A stretch of DNA of 64,000 nt, from NCBI GenBank assembly GCA_037367405.1, contig JAZKJV010009782.1:341166-405165 (forward strand), written 5' to 3'. The position numbers and the translations under genes are program-made. This document shows, one piece after another, positions 23,923-34,700 of this stretch. The number at the start of each line of letters is the position of its first letter. The stretch's first letter is position 1. The notes under the pieces are model-generated. The model worked only from the letters and a program-made list of their open reading frames with translations. It had not been told where the DNA came from and ran no database searches. Origin of the DNA: Ottelia alismoides (lineage: Eukaryota; Streptophyta; Magnoliopsida; Alismatales; Hydrocharitaceae).

Positions 23923-25466
23923 GAGGGAGTCGTCTTCCTTTCCTAAATGCATGAAAAGCCAACCATCTTATCCATTGGTAATCAATTGATGGCTCCCATT
24001 AATGACCCATTATCTATATTTTTTAATATTTAAAAATCCATTATAGTCATTTTGGCATATTCTATATTTAGAATGTAACAAATATCTCCTAAATAATCTC
24101 CCCAATAATCTCTACACTCTCTCTCTCTCTCTCTCTCTCGATGATGGCGGTACATTTGGAGGAGGTGGATGCACGTCGATTATGGCGTTCGACGACAACG
24201 GAGGGAGAACGTTAGATGGTGGTTGGCGATGGCGTGCCCTGCTCTATGGATGCACAACGATTTCTTCCCGTGACGGTGTGATCTTTCTTTAACCTTCAGA
24301 TCACGGAGAAAGAAGATGGATTCCTGAAGGTTTTTCTCTTGCAAGCAATGGAGGCGGCGCCGCGTGGAGGCGGTGGCTGCACATGGAGGACGTGGATCAT
24401 GTAGGACAAGGGTGAAAGAGGGTGCGAGTGGAGGAGCAGTGTTGGTGGAGGATGTTGCAGGTGGAGGAGGTGGATCATGGAGGAGAAGGGCGGAGGAGGG
24501 TGCGGGTGGAGGAGGAATGAAGGCGAAGGAGTACATGCTCAGCTTTTTTGCAATCTATGATCGTTTTTTTACAATCTTCGTTCTTTTTTTACAATATCAG
24601 ATCTTTTTCTACAAATCGCAAATCGTTTTTACAATCTCATATTTTTTTACATTTACTATTTCTTTTATAAATGTCTAACAATGCCAGATCTTTTTTATTA
24701 TCTCAGGTATTTTTTTTACAATATCATATCCTTTCTTACAAATCTCAATTCATTTTTACAATATCAGATTTTTTTACATTTATAATTTCTTTTATCAATT
24801 TCTAACAATCTTAGATATTTGTTTTACAATCTCATATCAGTTTTCACAATCCCAGGTCATTTTTAACAAAATCTCTTATCATTTCTTGCAATTTCTGTTT
24901 GTTTTTTTACATTTATCACTTCTTTATATTTCTAATAATATATTTTGATTATAGAATATAATATGTTTTTACAAACCTTAAATTTCTTTACATTTATCTC
25001 TTTCTTCTTAATAATGATTGACTTACTAACTATCTAATTTATTTTGCATATCTTCAAAAAAATATTGCAAACTAGTACAAAGTTTTACATAGGAATTACC
25101 TAAATTACAATTACAATAATAAACGTATTACTAACTTTGATTTTATTTTACATAGCAGGTTACAATCTTACAATGGCAATGAGTATTTTACAAAGAGTTC
25201 TTTCATTCTGCATAATACGAAAATGCTATCACGTTGGCGAAATCTCACTGAATAAATAGTAACAAAAAATACCTATTAGGGCGGGCTAAAATGGTAAAAT
25301 GAAAGGATTACATGAAATTCAAATTCAAACGGAATTCAAATTCAAAATGAAAACACATTGACTAGAATACCCTTTTGGATAAGGAACGGTTAGATTGAGA
25401 TCTAACGGATGAGATGCTTGGCTTTCCATGCATCCAGGAAAGGCCCACCTCATTGGAAGGGCCCTC
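23923..25466 (-). mobile_element. Family E TIR element, reverse orientation (about 1.5 kb)
   Basis: The right end, reverse-complemented, reads GGGCCCTTCCAATGAGGTGG, then ATCTCATCCGTTAGATCTCA, and matches the left end of the element at 26727. The left part (23950-24080) matches the reverse complement of that element's right part (28200-28340). The interior holds a GGAGGAGG-rich block (24330-24520) and then hundreds of bases of TTTTTACAAT-type repeats. A (CT)n run sits at 24117-24139. No transposase. The left terminus is worn and its exact start is uncertain. Confidence 0.6.
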
Positions 25467-25518
25467 ATATACATACGTGTGTGTGTGTGCGCGTGCGCGT
25501 GTGTGTATGTGTGTGTGT
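25467..25518. repeat. TG/CG alternating microsatellite between two elements
   Basis: ATACATACGTGTGTG followed by mixed TG and CG steps. It directly joins the family E end on its left to the family B start on its right. Confidence 0.85.
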
Positions 25519-25897
25519 AGAAAAATGGGGCCGTCCCTTGCGAGCAGCCAACATGATTGCCCCGTCCCTTTTTTCCCGCAATTTTTTTTATTTTTTTTGA
25601 AAAAATACACCATGTATATTCATCTATATATCTCTACTATATGTTTTGAATTTTGTCAAAAATAGAGACTCCTATGTCCCCCATCTAGAACAAGTAACTT
25701 TAACGGTCTAAAGATTGTTGTAATCCACCTGTTCTAGAGGGAGGGCATATGAGTCTTTTTTTCTGACGAAATTTGAATGGCATATAGGAGGGTTATAATA
25801 TAAATGGTGAAAATTTTCAAAAAAATAAACAAAATTGCAGAAAAATAGGGTGGGGCAGCCATGTTGGCTTCCTGCAAGGGGCAGCTCCATCAAACCC
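25519..25897. mobile_element. Foldback element, family B copy 2 (about 379 bp)
   Basis: Left arm AATGGGGCCGTCCCTTGCGA and right arm, reverse-complemented, GATGGAGCTGCCCCTTGCAG. The core has AGAGACTCCTATGTCCCCC and its mirrored half. It is bounded by TG repeat on the left and TA repeat on the right. Confidence 0.75.
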
Positions 25898-25919
25898 ATA
25901 TATATATATATATATATAT
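25898..25919. repeat. (TA)n linker
   Basis: Pure AT alternation directly between family B and family C elements. Confidence 0.9.
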
Positions 25920-26309
25920 GGGAAAAAGGAACCTACATCGGGTGATGTAGATCACTTACCTACATTAGGTTCATTTTCTCATTATTTTTAAATTGTTTTG
26001 AAATGAAATCTTGGGGTATTTTCATCACAATATACCACCATTGTGTCATTCTAAAATCAACTTAATTGGAGACTTCTATCCCATCCATCAAGATAGTCAA
26101 ATTTTTAACGTTCTCATAATTTTTGAAATTGACCACTTTCAGATGGGCATGTTAGAAATGTTTTTCTCATGAAATTTGAATCGCGTAGTCCACTCTATAT
26201 ATTAAGTAAATCCCACCGAGGTTTCATTCGAAAAAAATAATAAAATAACGAAAAAATAGCCCGATATAGGTAAGTTACCTACATTAGCTGATGTAGGCTC
26301 CTTGCCCCC
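25920..26309. mobile_element. Foldback element, family C (390 bp)
   Basis: The left arm begins GGGAAAAAGGAACCTACATC and the right arm, reverse-complemented, GGGGGCAAGGAGCCTACATC. Similarity extends about 30 bp, then resumes around a central spacer. It has no coding capacity. It is flanked by TA tracts on both sides. A worn relative occurs at 43340-43595. Confidence 0.75.
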
Positions 26310-26317
26310 TATATATA

Positions 26318-26690
26318 GGGTAAAATGGGGTTGCCTCCATGGGGGAGCTAACTTGGCTCCCCCCGCCTCATTCCGCCTGATTTTTTTATTTTTTTTGAAA
26401 ATTTCTTCCGTGATTTTTCATCAATATATCCTTATATTATGTCATTAAAATTTCGTGCGAAACAGAGACTCCTACGGCCTCCAACCAGACATGGTCGTTT
26501 TTTGCAATTTTGTTACCGTTAAAAATGACTATTTGGATGGAGGCCGTAGGAGTCTTTGTTTCGCACGAAATTTTAATGACATAATATAGGGATATAGTGA
26601 TGAAATTCCACAAAAGAAATTTAAAAAAAAACCAGGCGAATTGGGGCGGGGAGAGCCAAGTTAGCTCCCCTAGGGGGCAGCCCCATTTAG

Positions 26691-26692
<2 letters not shown>
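26318..26692. mobile_element. Foldback element, family A copy 1 (375 bp)
   Basis: Almost the whole element is an inverted repeat with arms of about 170-180 bp. It starts GGGTAAAATGGGG and ends with the mirrored CCCCATTTAGCC. Inner blocks include AGCTAACTTGGCTC, GCGAAACAGAGACTCCTACG and GGCCTCC. It sits between TA tracts (26310-26317 and 26693-26724). No coding sequence. A transcript would fold into a long hairpin. Confidence 0.85.

Positions 26693-26724
<32 letters not shown>
26693..26724. repeat. (TA)n linker
   Basis: Thirty-two bases of TA alternation joining family A to family E. Confidence 0.9.
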
Positions 26725-26726
<2 letters not shown>

Positions 26727-26727
<1 letters not shown>

Positions 26728-27797
26728 GGACCCTTTCAAATGAGGTGGGGTCTCACCAATATTGTGGTGTGCCATCGAGTAAATTCGTTAGATCTCAATC
26801 TGACGATTGCATCAAAAACCTCATCCAAAGGGCATTTTCATCATATTGATTTCATTAATTTCGAGTTTCATTTATTGATTTCAAAATGCCATTCTAAGAT
26901 TTTCTCGATTTGGTATTTTCACAAATGCCTTTATTGATTAATTTCCGATTTTGTTCTAAACGATCTGAATTCAACCGTAGCTTTGTAAAGTACAATGAGT
27001 TTTTGTAAAATATATTTTACTCTTTGTAATTTCATTACTGATTTCATTTTATTACTGTAATTTCATTTTGTAAATGGTTGTATCAGTTTTGTAAATGTGT
27101 ACATTCATTTTGTAATTCTAGCGAGTTTTTATAAGAGTATTTTTCCTATTTGTAAACTTCAACTTTTTTGTAATTGTGTATGTTTGTTTTGTAAAAAATC
27201 CGTGAATCTTTGTAATTGAATCTCCCTCCTTTGTAAAATTCACGCATGTTTTCCATTGCGTTAAAGTTCAATTGACATACATGTTTTCGAGTCCTGCAAA
27301 ATAGAGAAAAAACAATGAGATTTGTAAAAAATATAAATAAATATGTAAATGTGAATATCGGTTAAGTAAAATTATTATACAATAATGTAACTGAATTGCC
27401 CTCCTTTGTAAGAGTGTCCGATCACTTTGTAAATTTTAGGCGCTCTTTTGTAAAATGATCTGATCACTTTGTACTATTTATGTAGAGTTCTGCGATAATA
27501 ATTACACTGTTAGATATTGGAAACATGTAAAAAATTGATATGAGATTGTAAAAAAATTCAATATTTGCACAAACCATTCCAACTTTGTAAAAAAAAACTA
27601 CGATTTGTAAAAAAGCTAAGGGACCCCTCCTAAGCGCACATCTCGCCTCCGCCATGCCCCTTATGTGTACCTTCCTCCTTCATGCCCCTCTCTGTAGTCG
27701 AGAGGTGTTGCATGGAGGAGGAAGTTGGATACGACGAACCCCTCTATCGAAGCCTAGAGGCGTTGCATGGAGGAGTATGCTGGTGTCGTCGAACCCC

Positions 27798-27828
<31 letters not shown>

Positions 27829-28362
27829 TCTCCTCCAATCCTGCAAGTTAAAAAAATTTTAAGAAGTAACATTATCTAGATCCATGGCATCATCACGTAC
27901 CTGCTCCACCATTGCACGTCGCCATAAGGAGGGGAGCCACCATCATCCTCATCGCGCACCACCATCGGAAGGAGAGTTGCACGCGTCGGGATAGCGAAGA
28001 GGGGACATCCACAACCTCAGACCGCATCTTCTTCTTCCACATCTTATGGACGATCGCATGGAGGAGGATGTTGCTGCCAACGACAGTCGATCGCACACGC
28101 AAGAGAGAGGGTGCCTCTGTTGGGCAATCACGCGCGTGAGAGAGAGACGGAGGGAGGTCGGCGTCATTGACTAATCAAGAGACAGAGAGATTAGGCAATT
28201 TAGTTGTCACATTCTATATTTAGAATTTGACAAATGACCAAAATGGATTTTTTTTTATCATTAAAATAATGTAATTAATGTGTCATTTATCACAACTGTG
28301 TGATTTAAATTAAATGGATGAGATGGAGAGCTCACCAGAAAATGGTGAAACCCCGCCTCATT
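26727..28362 (+). mobile_element. Family E TIR element (about 1.6 kb) with TTTGTAA arrays
   Basis: The left end reads GGGACCCTTTCAAATGAGGT then GGGGTCTCACC. The right end, reverse-complemented, reads AATGAGGCGGGGTTTCACC. 26985-27615 contains 17 copies of TTTGTAA, all in one orientation. 27640-28190 is GC-richer, with GGAGGAGG and CTCCTCCTCC runs and no recognisable gene. Arrays of short subterminal repeats are typical transposase-binding regions of some DNA transposon superfamilies. No transposase is encoded and no target duplication beyond TA is visible. Confidence 0.65.
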
Positions 28363-28372
28363 CTATATATAT

Positions 28373-28695
28373 AGGAGAAACTTCAAATGAGTTGGGCTCT
28401 CACCATATATATGGTGAGCCACCCTTCAATTTAAGCATCTTTTCAATATATTTTACAATTTCTTGTTTCATACATATAATAATAAATATTAACACAATAT
28501 GTATAGTGAAATAAAATTATGAAAATATTATTATATTAGATGGAAATGTTAATTTAAATTTGGATGATATATTTTACAAAATTCATTTTTTACAATGTGT
28601 AGTTTACACTTTACAAAACTGTTACAGAGTTTTTACTAAATTCACAATGGCCTTTACAATGCCAGAAAAGCCCCCACCTCATTTGAAAGGTCCCC
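28373..28695. mobile_element. Short family E derivative (about 323 bp)
   Basis: The left end GGAGAAACTTCAAATGAGTT, then TCTCACCATATATATGGTGA, and the right end CCCCACCTCATTTGAAAGG are family E termini. The inside is AT-rich with a few TTTACAA units. It looks like an internal-deletion derivative. TA repeats flank both sides. Confidence 0.65.
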
Positions 28696-28719
28696 TATAT
28701 ATATATATATATATATAGG
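28696..28719. repeat. (TA)n linker
   Basis: TA alternation directly joining the short family E element to family D. Confidence 0.9.
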
Positions 28720-29002
28720 GGCCCTTTCAAATAGGACACAGTCCTTCCTGAGTTTAGGAAGGCCGGCCCTTTTTTGTATAAATCACGAACACTTTAGTAG
28801 AATAGGTATACAATTTGTATTATAGGTGCACGTTATAAATACAAAGCCGCATACAAAACTGCGCGTTATAATACAAACATTAAAACTTCACATTATAATA
28901 CAAAACTGGATATGTATTCTACTAAAGTCACCCTGTTTTATACAAAAAAGAGGCTGGCCTTCCTTAAGGATGGAAGGACCAAGTCCTATTTGAAGGAAAT
29001 CC
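28720..29002. mobile_element. Foldback element, family D (283 bp)
   Basis: The left arm GGGGCCCTTTCAAATAGGAC, then GTCCTTCC and GGAAGGCCGGCC, is mirrored at the right end by GGCTGGCCTTCC, GGAAGGACC and AGTCCTATTTGAAGGA. The centre holds several ATAATACAAA units. The outermost bases resemble family E termini. TA tracts on both sides. Non-coding. Confidence 0.75.
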
Positions 29003-29948
29003 TATATATATATAACTGTGTGTGTGTGCGTGCGTGCGTGCGTACGTGCGTGCGTGCGGGCAAGCGGGCGGGCGCGCGTGCGTGCGCGTGTGTGTGCGCG
29101 CGTGCGCGAGCGCGCGTGCGCGTGTGCGTGTGCATGTGTGTGTGCGCGTGCGCGTGCGCGTGTGCGTGCGCATGCGTGTGTGTGCGCGTGCGTGTGTGTG
29201 TGTGTGCGTGTGCGTATGCGCGTGTGTGTGCGTGCGTGTGTGTGTACGTGTGTGTGTGTGCGTGTGTGTACGTGCGTGTGTGTGCGTGCGTGTGTGTGCA
29301 TGTGTGTGTGTGTGTGCGTGCGTGTGTGTGTGCGTGTGTGTGCGTGTGTGTGTGCGTGTGTGCATGCGCGTGTGTGTGCGTGTGTGTGTGTGTGTGCGCG
29401 TGCATGTGTGTGTGTGCGTGTGCGTGTGGGTGTGTGTGCGTGTGTGTGTGTGCGTGTGTGTGTGCGTGTGTGCGTGCGTGCGTGCGTGCGTGCGTGTGTG
29501 CGTGCGTGTGTGTGTGTGTGTGTGCGTGTGTGTGCGCACGTGCGTGCGCGTGCGCGTGTGCGTGTGTGTGTGTGTGCATGTGCGTGTGCGTGCGCGCGCG
29601 CGTGTGTGCGTGCGTGCGCGTGGGCATGTGGGTACGCGCGCGCGTACGTGAGCGCGCGTGTGCGCACACGCGCGCGCGTGCGAGCGCACGTGCGTGTGTG
29701 GGTTTGGGTGTGTGCGTGTGTCCGGGTGTGCGTGTGTCCGGGTGTCCGGGTGTGGGTGTGTCCGGGTGTCCGCGTGTCCGCGTGTGGGTGTGTCCGCGCG
29801 TGTGTGTGTCCGCGTGTGTGTGTGTGGGTGTGTTCGGGTGTCCGGGTGTGTCCGGGTGTGTGTGCGTGTACGTGTGCGTGGGCGTGGGCGTGGGTGTGTG
29901 TGTGGGGGGGGGGGGTGTGGGGGGGGGGGTGTGGGTGTGTGTTGGTGT
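29003..29948. repeat. Short (TA)n then a 930-bp TG/CG alternating tract
   Basis: 29003-29014 is TA. From 29018 to about 29700 the sequence is almost purely alternating pyrimidine-purine (TG and CG steps). It then becomes TG with GTCCGGGTGT units (29700-29870) and ends in G-runs (29900-29948). The long V/C/R-rich and T/H/R-rich frames on both strands are artefacts of the repeat. Such tracts can adopt Z-DNA. Confidence 0.95.
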
Positions 29949-30334
29949 GGGTTAAATGGGGCCGCCCCCTGGGGGAGCTAACTTGGGTCCCCCCACGTCA
30001 TTTCGTCCGCCTTTTTATTTTTTTTAAAAAAATTTCTTTCGTGGAATTTCACCACTATATCATTGTATTATGTCATTAAAATTTATGCGAAACAGAGACT
30101 CCTACGGCCTCCATCCAGACAGTCATTTTCTAACGGTAAAATAATTGTTAAAAATGAACCCGTCCGAATGGAGGCCGTAGGAGTCTTTGTTTCGTACAAA
30201 ATTTTAATGACATAATATATTGATATATTGATGAAAATCCACGGAAGAAATTTTCAAAAAAAATAAAAAAGCTAGGCGAAATGGGGCGGGGGAGCCAAGT
30301 TAGCTCCCCCCATGGGGGCAGCCCCATTTTACCC
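29949..30334. mobile_element. Foldback element, family A copy 2 (386 bp)
   Basis: It starts GGGTTAAATGGGGCCGCCCC and ends with GCAGCCCCATTTTACCC. The core carries AGAGACTCCTACGGCCTCC and the mirrored GGAGGCCGTAGGAGTCT. The left flank is the TG tract and the right flank a short CA-rich tract (30335-30352). Confidence 0.85.
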
Positions 30335-30351
30335 TATACACACACACCCAC

Positions 30352-30655
30352 CCACCCTTTCAAATGAGGTGGGGTCTCAATATTTTTATTATGGCGAGCC
30401 ATTAATTGGATTCGTCGGATCTCAATCTGACGGTAGATTAGAAAGCATATCCAAAAGGGCAATTCCATCATCTCAATTTTATTAGATCCAAGATCCATTA
30501 AATAGTTTCGAAATACCATTTATAAGCTTTTCTGAATTTGGTAATTTTCGTGATACCATTATTGATCGATTTTTGCAGATCTATATCGTGGAAATTCGTA
30601 CGAACTGCTCGATCAAGATCGAACGGCTCAGATTGATTGCTGCAGATTCTTCAGT
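30352..30655 (+). mobile_element. Left end of a further family E element (truncated)
   Basis: CCCTTTCAAATGAGGTGGGG, GATCTCAATCTGACGG and CCAAAAGGGCA match the first 230 bp of the element at 26727. No right end or TTTGTAA array follows. Copy B of the segmental duplication begins within 20 bp. Confidence 0.6.
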
Positions 30656-31199
30656 ATTGCAGAGAATCCACCTACCTATTCTTCTCATACTTCTTCCTCT
30701 TCTTGATGTTCTTAGCAACAAGTGGTTATAAAAAGGTTCTCTTCATCAAATATGTATGGTGCCAAATGATCACAACCATTAATCCCACTCAAACACATTC
30801 ATTCACACACATACACACAAATTCACACCCAAAAGAAAGAAACTTTTTTGGCGTCAAGTACTCGTACGTTATACGGATCTATGCAAAAAGAAGAAAAAAT
30901 TCCCTCTTTTTGGCGTACTGTATACCTCCGAGTACATTTGCTGTCATTATTTCTGATCTGTCCTCACAAGGGAGAAACTAGTGTGTTTTTATTTTCATAG
31001 CAGGGGAAAATATTTTTGAGGTTTAATTATGCAATTTTCTCTTAATTAAATGTGGCGGTTTTTTTTAACAAAGAAAGGTCACCAACTGTTAAGGTCTATT
31101 ACTTATATATTACAAAATGCATGCCTGATTTTTGTTGCTTCCCGTCCGAATAAAAGAATCTTCTCATCAGTTGCTCAATCTTCTTTCTCGCCCCTACTA

Positions 31200-33603
31200 A
31201 CATCATCCTAGTAGAGACGAAGAACGTTGGAATGACTAACAAAAAATGCTTCAGGAACACCAGCTCTCCGACCATAGAATAAAGTGACTGCCTTCCAACA
31301 TACCAGTCTACGTTCTATCTTCTGGATAACTGCATCCCAATCAGCTACTCTTAGCTTGCCATCCATAAGAGGAAGTCCCAAGTAATTAATCGGCATGTAC
31401 CCCAACGGATAACGGAGCATCTCAGCTACTCGTATCCATTCCTAATTTTGTATCCCAAAAGCTATAGCCACTGATTTCTGCATGTTAATATTAAGACCAG
31501 ACAGACTGCTAAAAATGTTCAGCAACTGGACCACTCTACTAGTCATATCGTCCGTTCCACTAAGAAAGAGTAAAGTGTTATCTGCGTACTCTAGTAATGG
31601 TATGGAGATCTCACCAAGGAGAAAGACCTCACACCAGCTACCCTCAATTGCTTGTCTGAACAGAACCGCCAGTGCATCCGCTACCAAAACAAAAAGCATG
31701 GGTGCCAAAGGACATCCCTGCCACACCCCTCTTTGTGTTTGAAAAGCTCCTCCCTCTGTCCGCCCATTCACTAATACCGAGAAAGAAGTCATGGTGATAC
31801 ACCTTTTCATCCACCTGATCCAGCTATCCGAGAAACCTCTTCTCCTCATTTACGTCCACAGAAAGTTCCAGTCAAGCAGTCATATGTCTTTGCAAAATCG
31901 ATCTTCCACATTATACCTTTTGTAATCTTACGCCTCCACTCCAGACATATCTCGAATGCCATAACAATCCCATCCGTCATTTGTCGTCCCGAAATGAATG
32001 CAGATTGACCTTCCATAATGATATAGTACATGAACCACTTGAGTTTGTTTGCCAACACTTTGGCCATAGTGAGATAGATCCCATTAGAAAGCACAGTTGG
32101 TCTGAAATCATCTACTCTCGCTGGGTGTTCTTTCTTGGCGAGTAAGAACAACAAAGCCTTGTTCACCTTCTCAAACTCATGTTCCTTTCTCTGAATTCTT
32201 CTAGCATCTGCAAGATCTCACCCTTCAGCATGTCTCAGAATTCTTTGTAAAGGAAGATCGGAAAACCATCTGGCCCTGGTGACCTATCCGCATTCAACCC
32301 CCAAATAGCTACTCTCACTTCTTCCTCCGTGAAAGGTGCCTCCAACTCCTCTGCCTGTCCTGATGATAAAGCTTTCACCCCCTCCCTAACCATCCCCAAC
32401 CTTCTCATTGTCTCCGCCGTGAGGTCTCCACATATTGTCTTCTCATACCTGCCTATTTCTGCTTCCCCCGAGATCCTTTGCCTATCGATATGTCTACTGG
32501 AAGTCATGGTGTGGAAGAATCTACTATTCACATCCCTTTCTCTTAGCCAGTTATGTCTGGACCTCTGTCTCCATTCCACCTCTTCTTTCTGGTCCTCCCG
32601 CCAAATCTCCTCCAACATCCTTGATATCTCTGCCGACTCCTCTTGTTTCAATCATCTAAAGTCGTCTATCTCATCTAGGCGAACCACCTCTTCCTATGCC
32701 TTTCCTCTCTTCTCCTTTCTTTCATTCTCAAATCCCTCCCAAACCCCTTCAGGAAAGATTTCAACAACGCCAGCTTAGCTACCAGATGACCAACTGCCAA
32801 CCTACCAGGCATCACCCCCTCCACTTTTGTGTCAATGCCTCCTTGAAGCCATTTTCTAACAGCCAAGATCGTTTAAAGCGGAAGAAGAACCTGCCTCTTT
32901 CCTCCTCGCTAGAGGACCACGGAATGGGAGTGTGGTCTGAGTGAGAACGCGGAAGAGCCCATGCCCGTGATAGTGGAAATATTTCCATACCCTCAATGGA
33001 TATCAGAAACATGTCCAATCTCGACCTTGACCTGGCATTGCTCCATGTGTAGGCACAGCCCGTCGCATCCAAAATAGATAATCCCAAACAGTGTGCCATC
33101 TCCAAAAATTTTGCCAAACCAACATCTTTCTCGTCCCCTCCTCGAGGGTGATCGTCAGGTAACAAATTGAGATTTAGGTCCCCTCCCACAAGCCACACCC
33201 CCGATATCTGGTCTGTGAAGATCTGCCCCAAGTTTGTCGCTAAAGATCCCTCCCACTACCAGTGGGCCCGTAAACGTTCATCACCAAAGATGAAAAGCCA
33301 TCCGCCTAACGCCTGAGGTGAACTGTGAGCGAGAAAGTGGACCTCCGCTCTTCGACCGTCTCAAAATGATCCTTCCTCCAACCTGTGAGCATTCCTCCTG
33401 TGGCTCCTTGTGCCTCCATCTCCAAGGCCTCGAAACTTTGCCCTAAGCCCAACACGCACCCACCTTCCACTAAACCACCTGAAAGCTCCGTCTCATATAG
33501 CATGAAGATATATGCTTTTGCTTCACCAATAAGGTTCGTGACTTTCAGTCTCTTTTCGGGTCTGTCTGCCCAAACCCCTCACATTCCATGATAGCAACTT
33601 CAT
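31200..33603 (-). pseudogene. APE-type LINE ORF2 (endonuclease and reverse transcriptase), dead
   Basis: The endonuclease domain starts at 33603 with MKLLSWNVRGLG. It includes a GGDLNLNL block near 33180 and the SDHTPI histidine motif near 32940. The reverse transcriptase follows, with ADRSPGPDGFPIFLY near 32270, GQSAFISGRQMTDG near 32000 and QGCPLAPMLF near 31715. The catalytic YADD box reads YADN (about 31580), so one essential aspartate is lost. A post-RT YLGLPL block is near 31370. At least four frame breaks separate the pieces. RNase H and the 3' tail are missing beyond 31200. Confidence 0.85.
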
Positions 33604-34081
33604 TTCACCACAACTGTGTTCTCCCTAGGCGGTTTTGGTTGCACCACCCCCAGACATTCAGCGAAACCCTGGTCTAAAATGCTAAATTGATTCGTCTCCA
33701 ATGAGGGCAAATGTTGTTCAGCCTCCTCCATTAGTTGTGCCCTTCTCGTCCTCGATCCTTGCTGACCTTAACGAAATACCCTTCTCTAAAACAAAATTCC
33801 CCTACTCTGTCCACTATCGGCCGGCCGAGAAGCCTCCACAATTACCTGCAATCCGGACTCCCCCCCCCCCTCGAATCGGGGGAAACTATCGTGAAGCCCG
33901 CTATGCACCCCTAGGGCTTTTAGGGATCCAGACTCCCCCCCCCCACCCCACCCCCCCACCCCAGCGAGCTGTCGCCTGCCGTACCTTCTGGTCAAATTCT
34001 TCCACCCTTCAGGTCCCCCAACTCTCCGGATCCTCCGGAGCTCCACGCTTCCACGCTCACCAGGATCCCTATTCTTCCATA
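33604..34081 (-). other. 5' portion of the LINE (ORF1 end or leader)
   Basis: This lies directly upstream of the ORF2 start on the minus strand and ends where copy B sequence resumes at 34082. It has C-runs near 33858 and 33930. No zinc knuckle or other ORF1 domain is recognisable, so the element is probably 5'-truncated. Confidence 0.5.
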
Positions 34082-34700
34082 ATGATAAATGTAGATAATA
34101 CATTTAATTAGTTAAAATAACTATATTTTTATGATTGTGCTTTGTGTGTTGGGTTAAGAGTAGTACTTGTTAATTTCGTTGTGCTTTTGTTTGTTAGAGA
34201 TTATATGCTTTATTTTGTGCATTAGGTTGCATGTTGTTATTATTGTACATTGGAGGGCCACACATATAAGTTTAGTGTTATTTGATATCCCTTTTTGGAT
34301 TAACCCACCGTCATTAATTGCGAGGCACTATAAGTATTTGATGAAATGTCTAAGAGGGAAAATGAAAAAAAAAGAGAGAAAACATATCAATAAGTCCAAG
34401 TAGAGAAACTGAACTTTAAACCTATCGTACAATAAATACTAATATATAGAATGCTGCAAAAATACTAGAGTTAAAGAAGTGAGTTTTTACTTTTTGGACT
34501 CACAACTATCATTTATATACATTGAATGTTAGAATATATATACATATTTTATTTCAACTCTTTGACCTAATTCTTTTTGTACCATCTCAAAAAAATGCAT
34601 AAAAATATAGAAGTAATTAAAAAATACAAACCTATATAAATGCCAATAACTAAACCCTAGTTTTCCTATGCCTATACAGGCATATATCTCATGCATACTA

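Noticed and set aside
28912..30079. Long open frames (up to 353 codons) on both strands rich in V/C/A/R or T/H/R
   Set aside because: They are translations of the TG/CG alternating tract. All frames are open because the repeat lacks stop codons. There is no domain and no start context.
23310..30340. Recurring AGAGACTCCTA blocks as a CRISPR-like or satellite array
   Set aside because: The blocks are the mirrored cores of dispersed foldback elements with different lengths and flanks. There is no regular repeat-spacer pattern.
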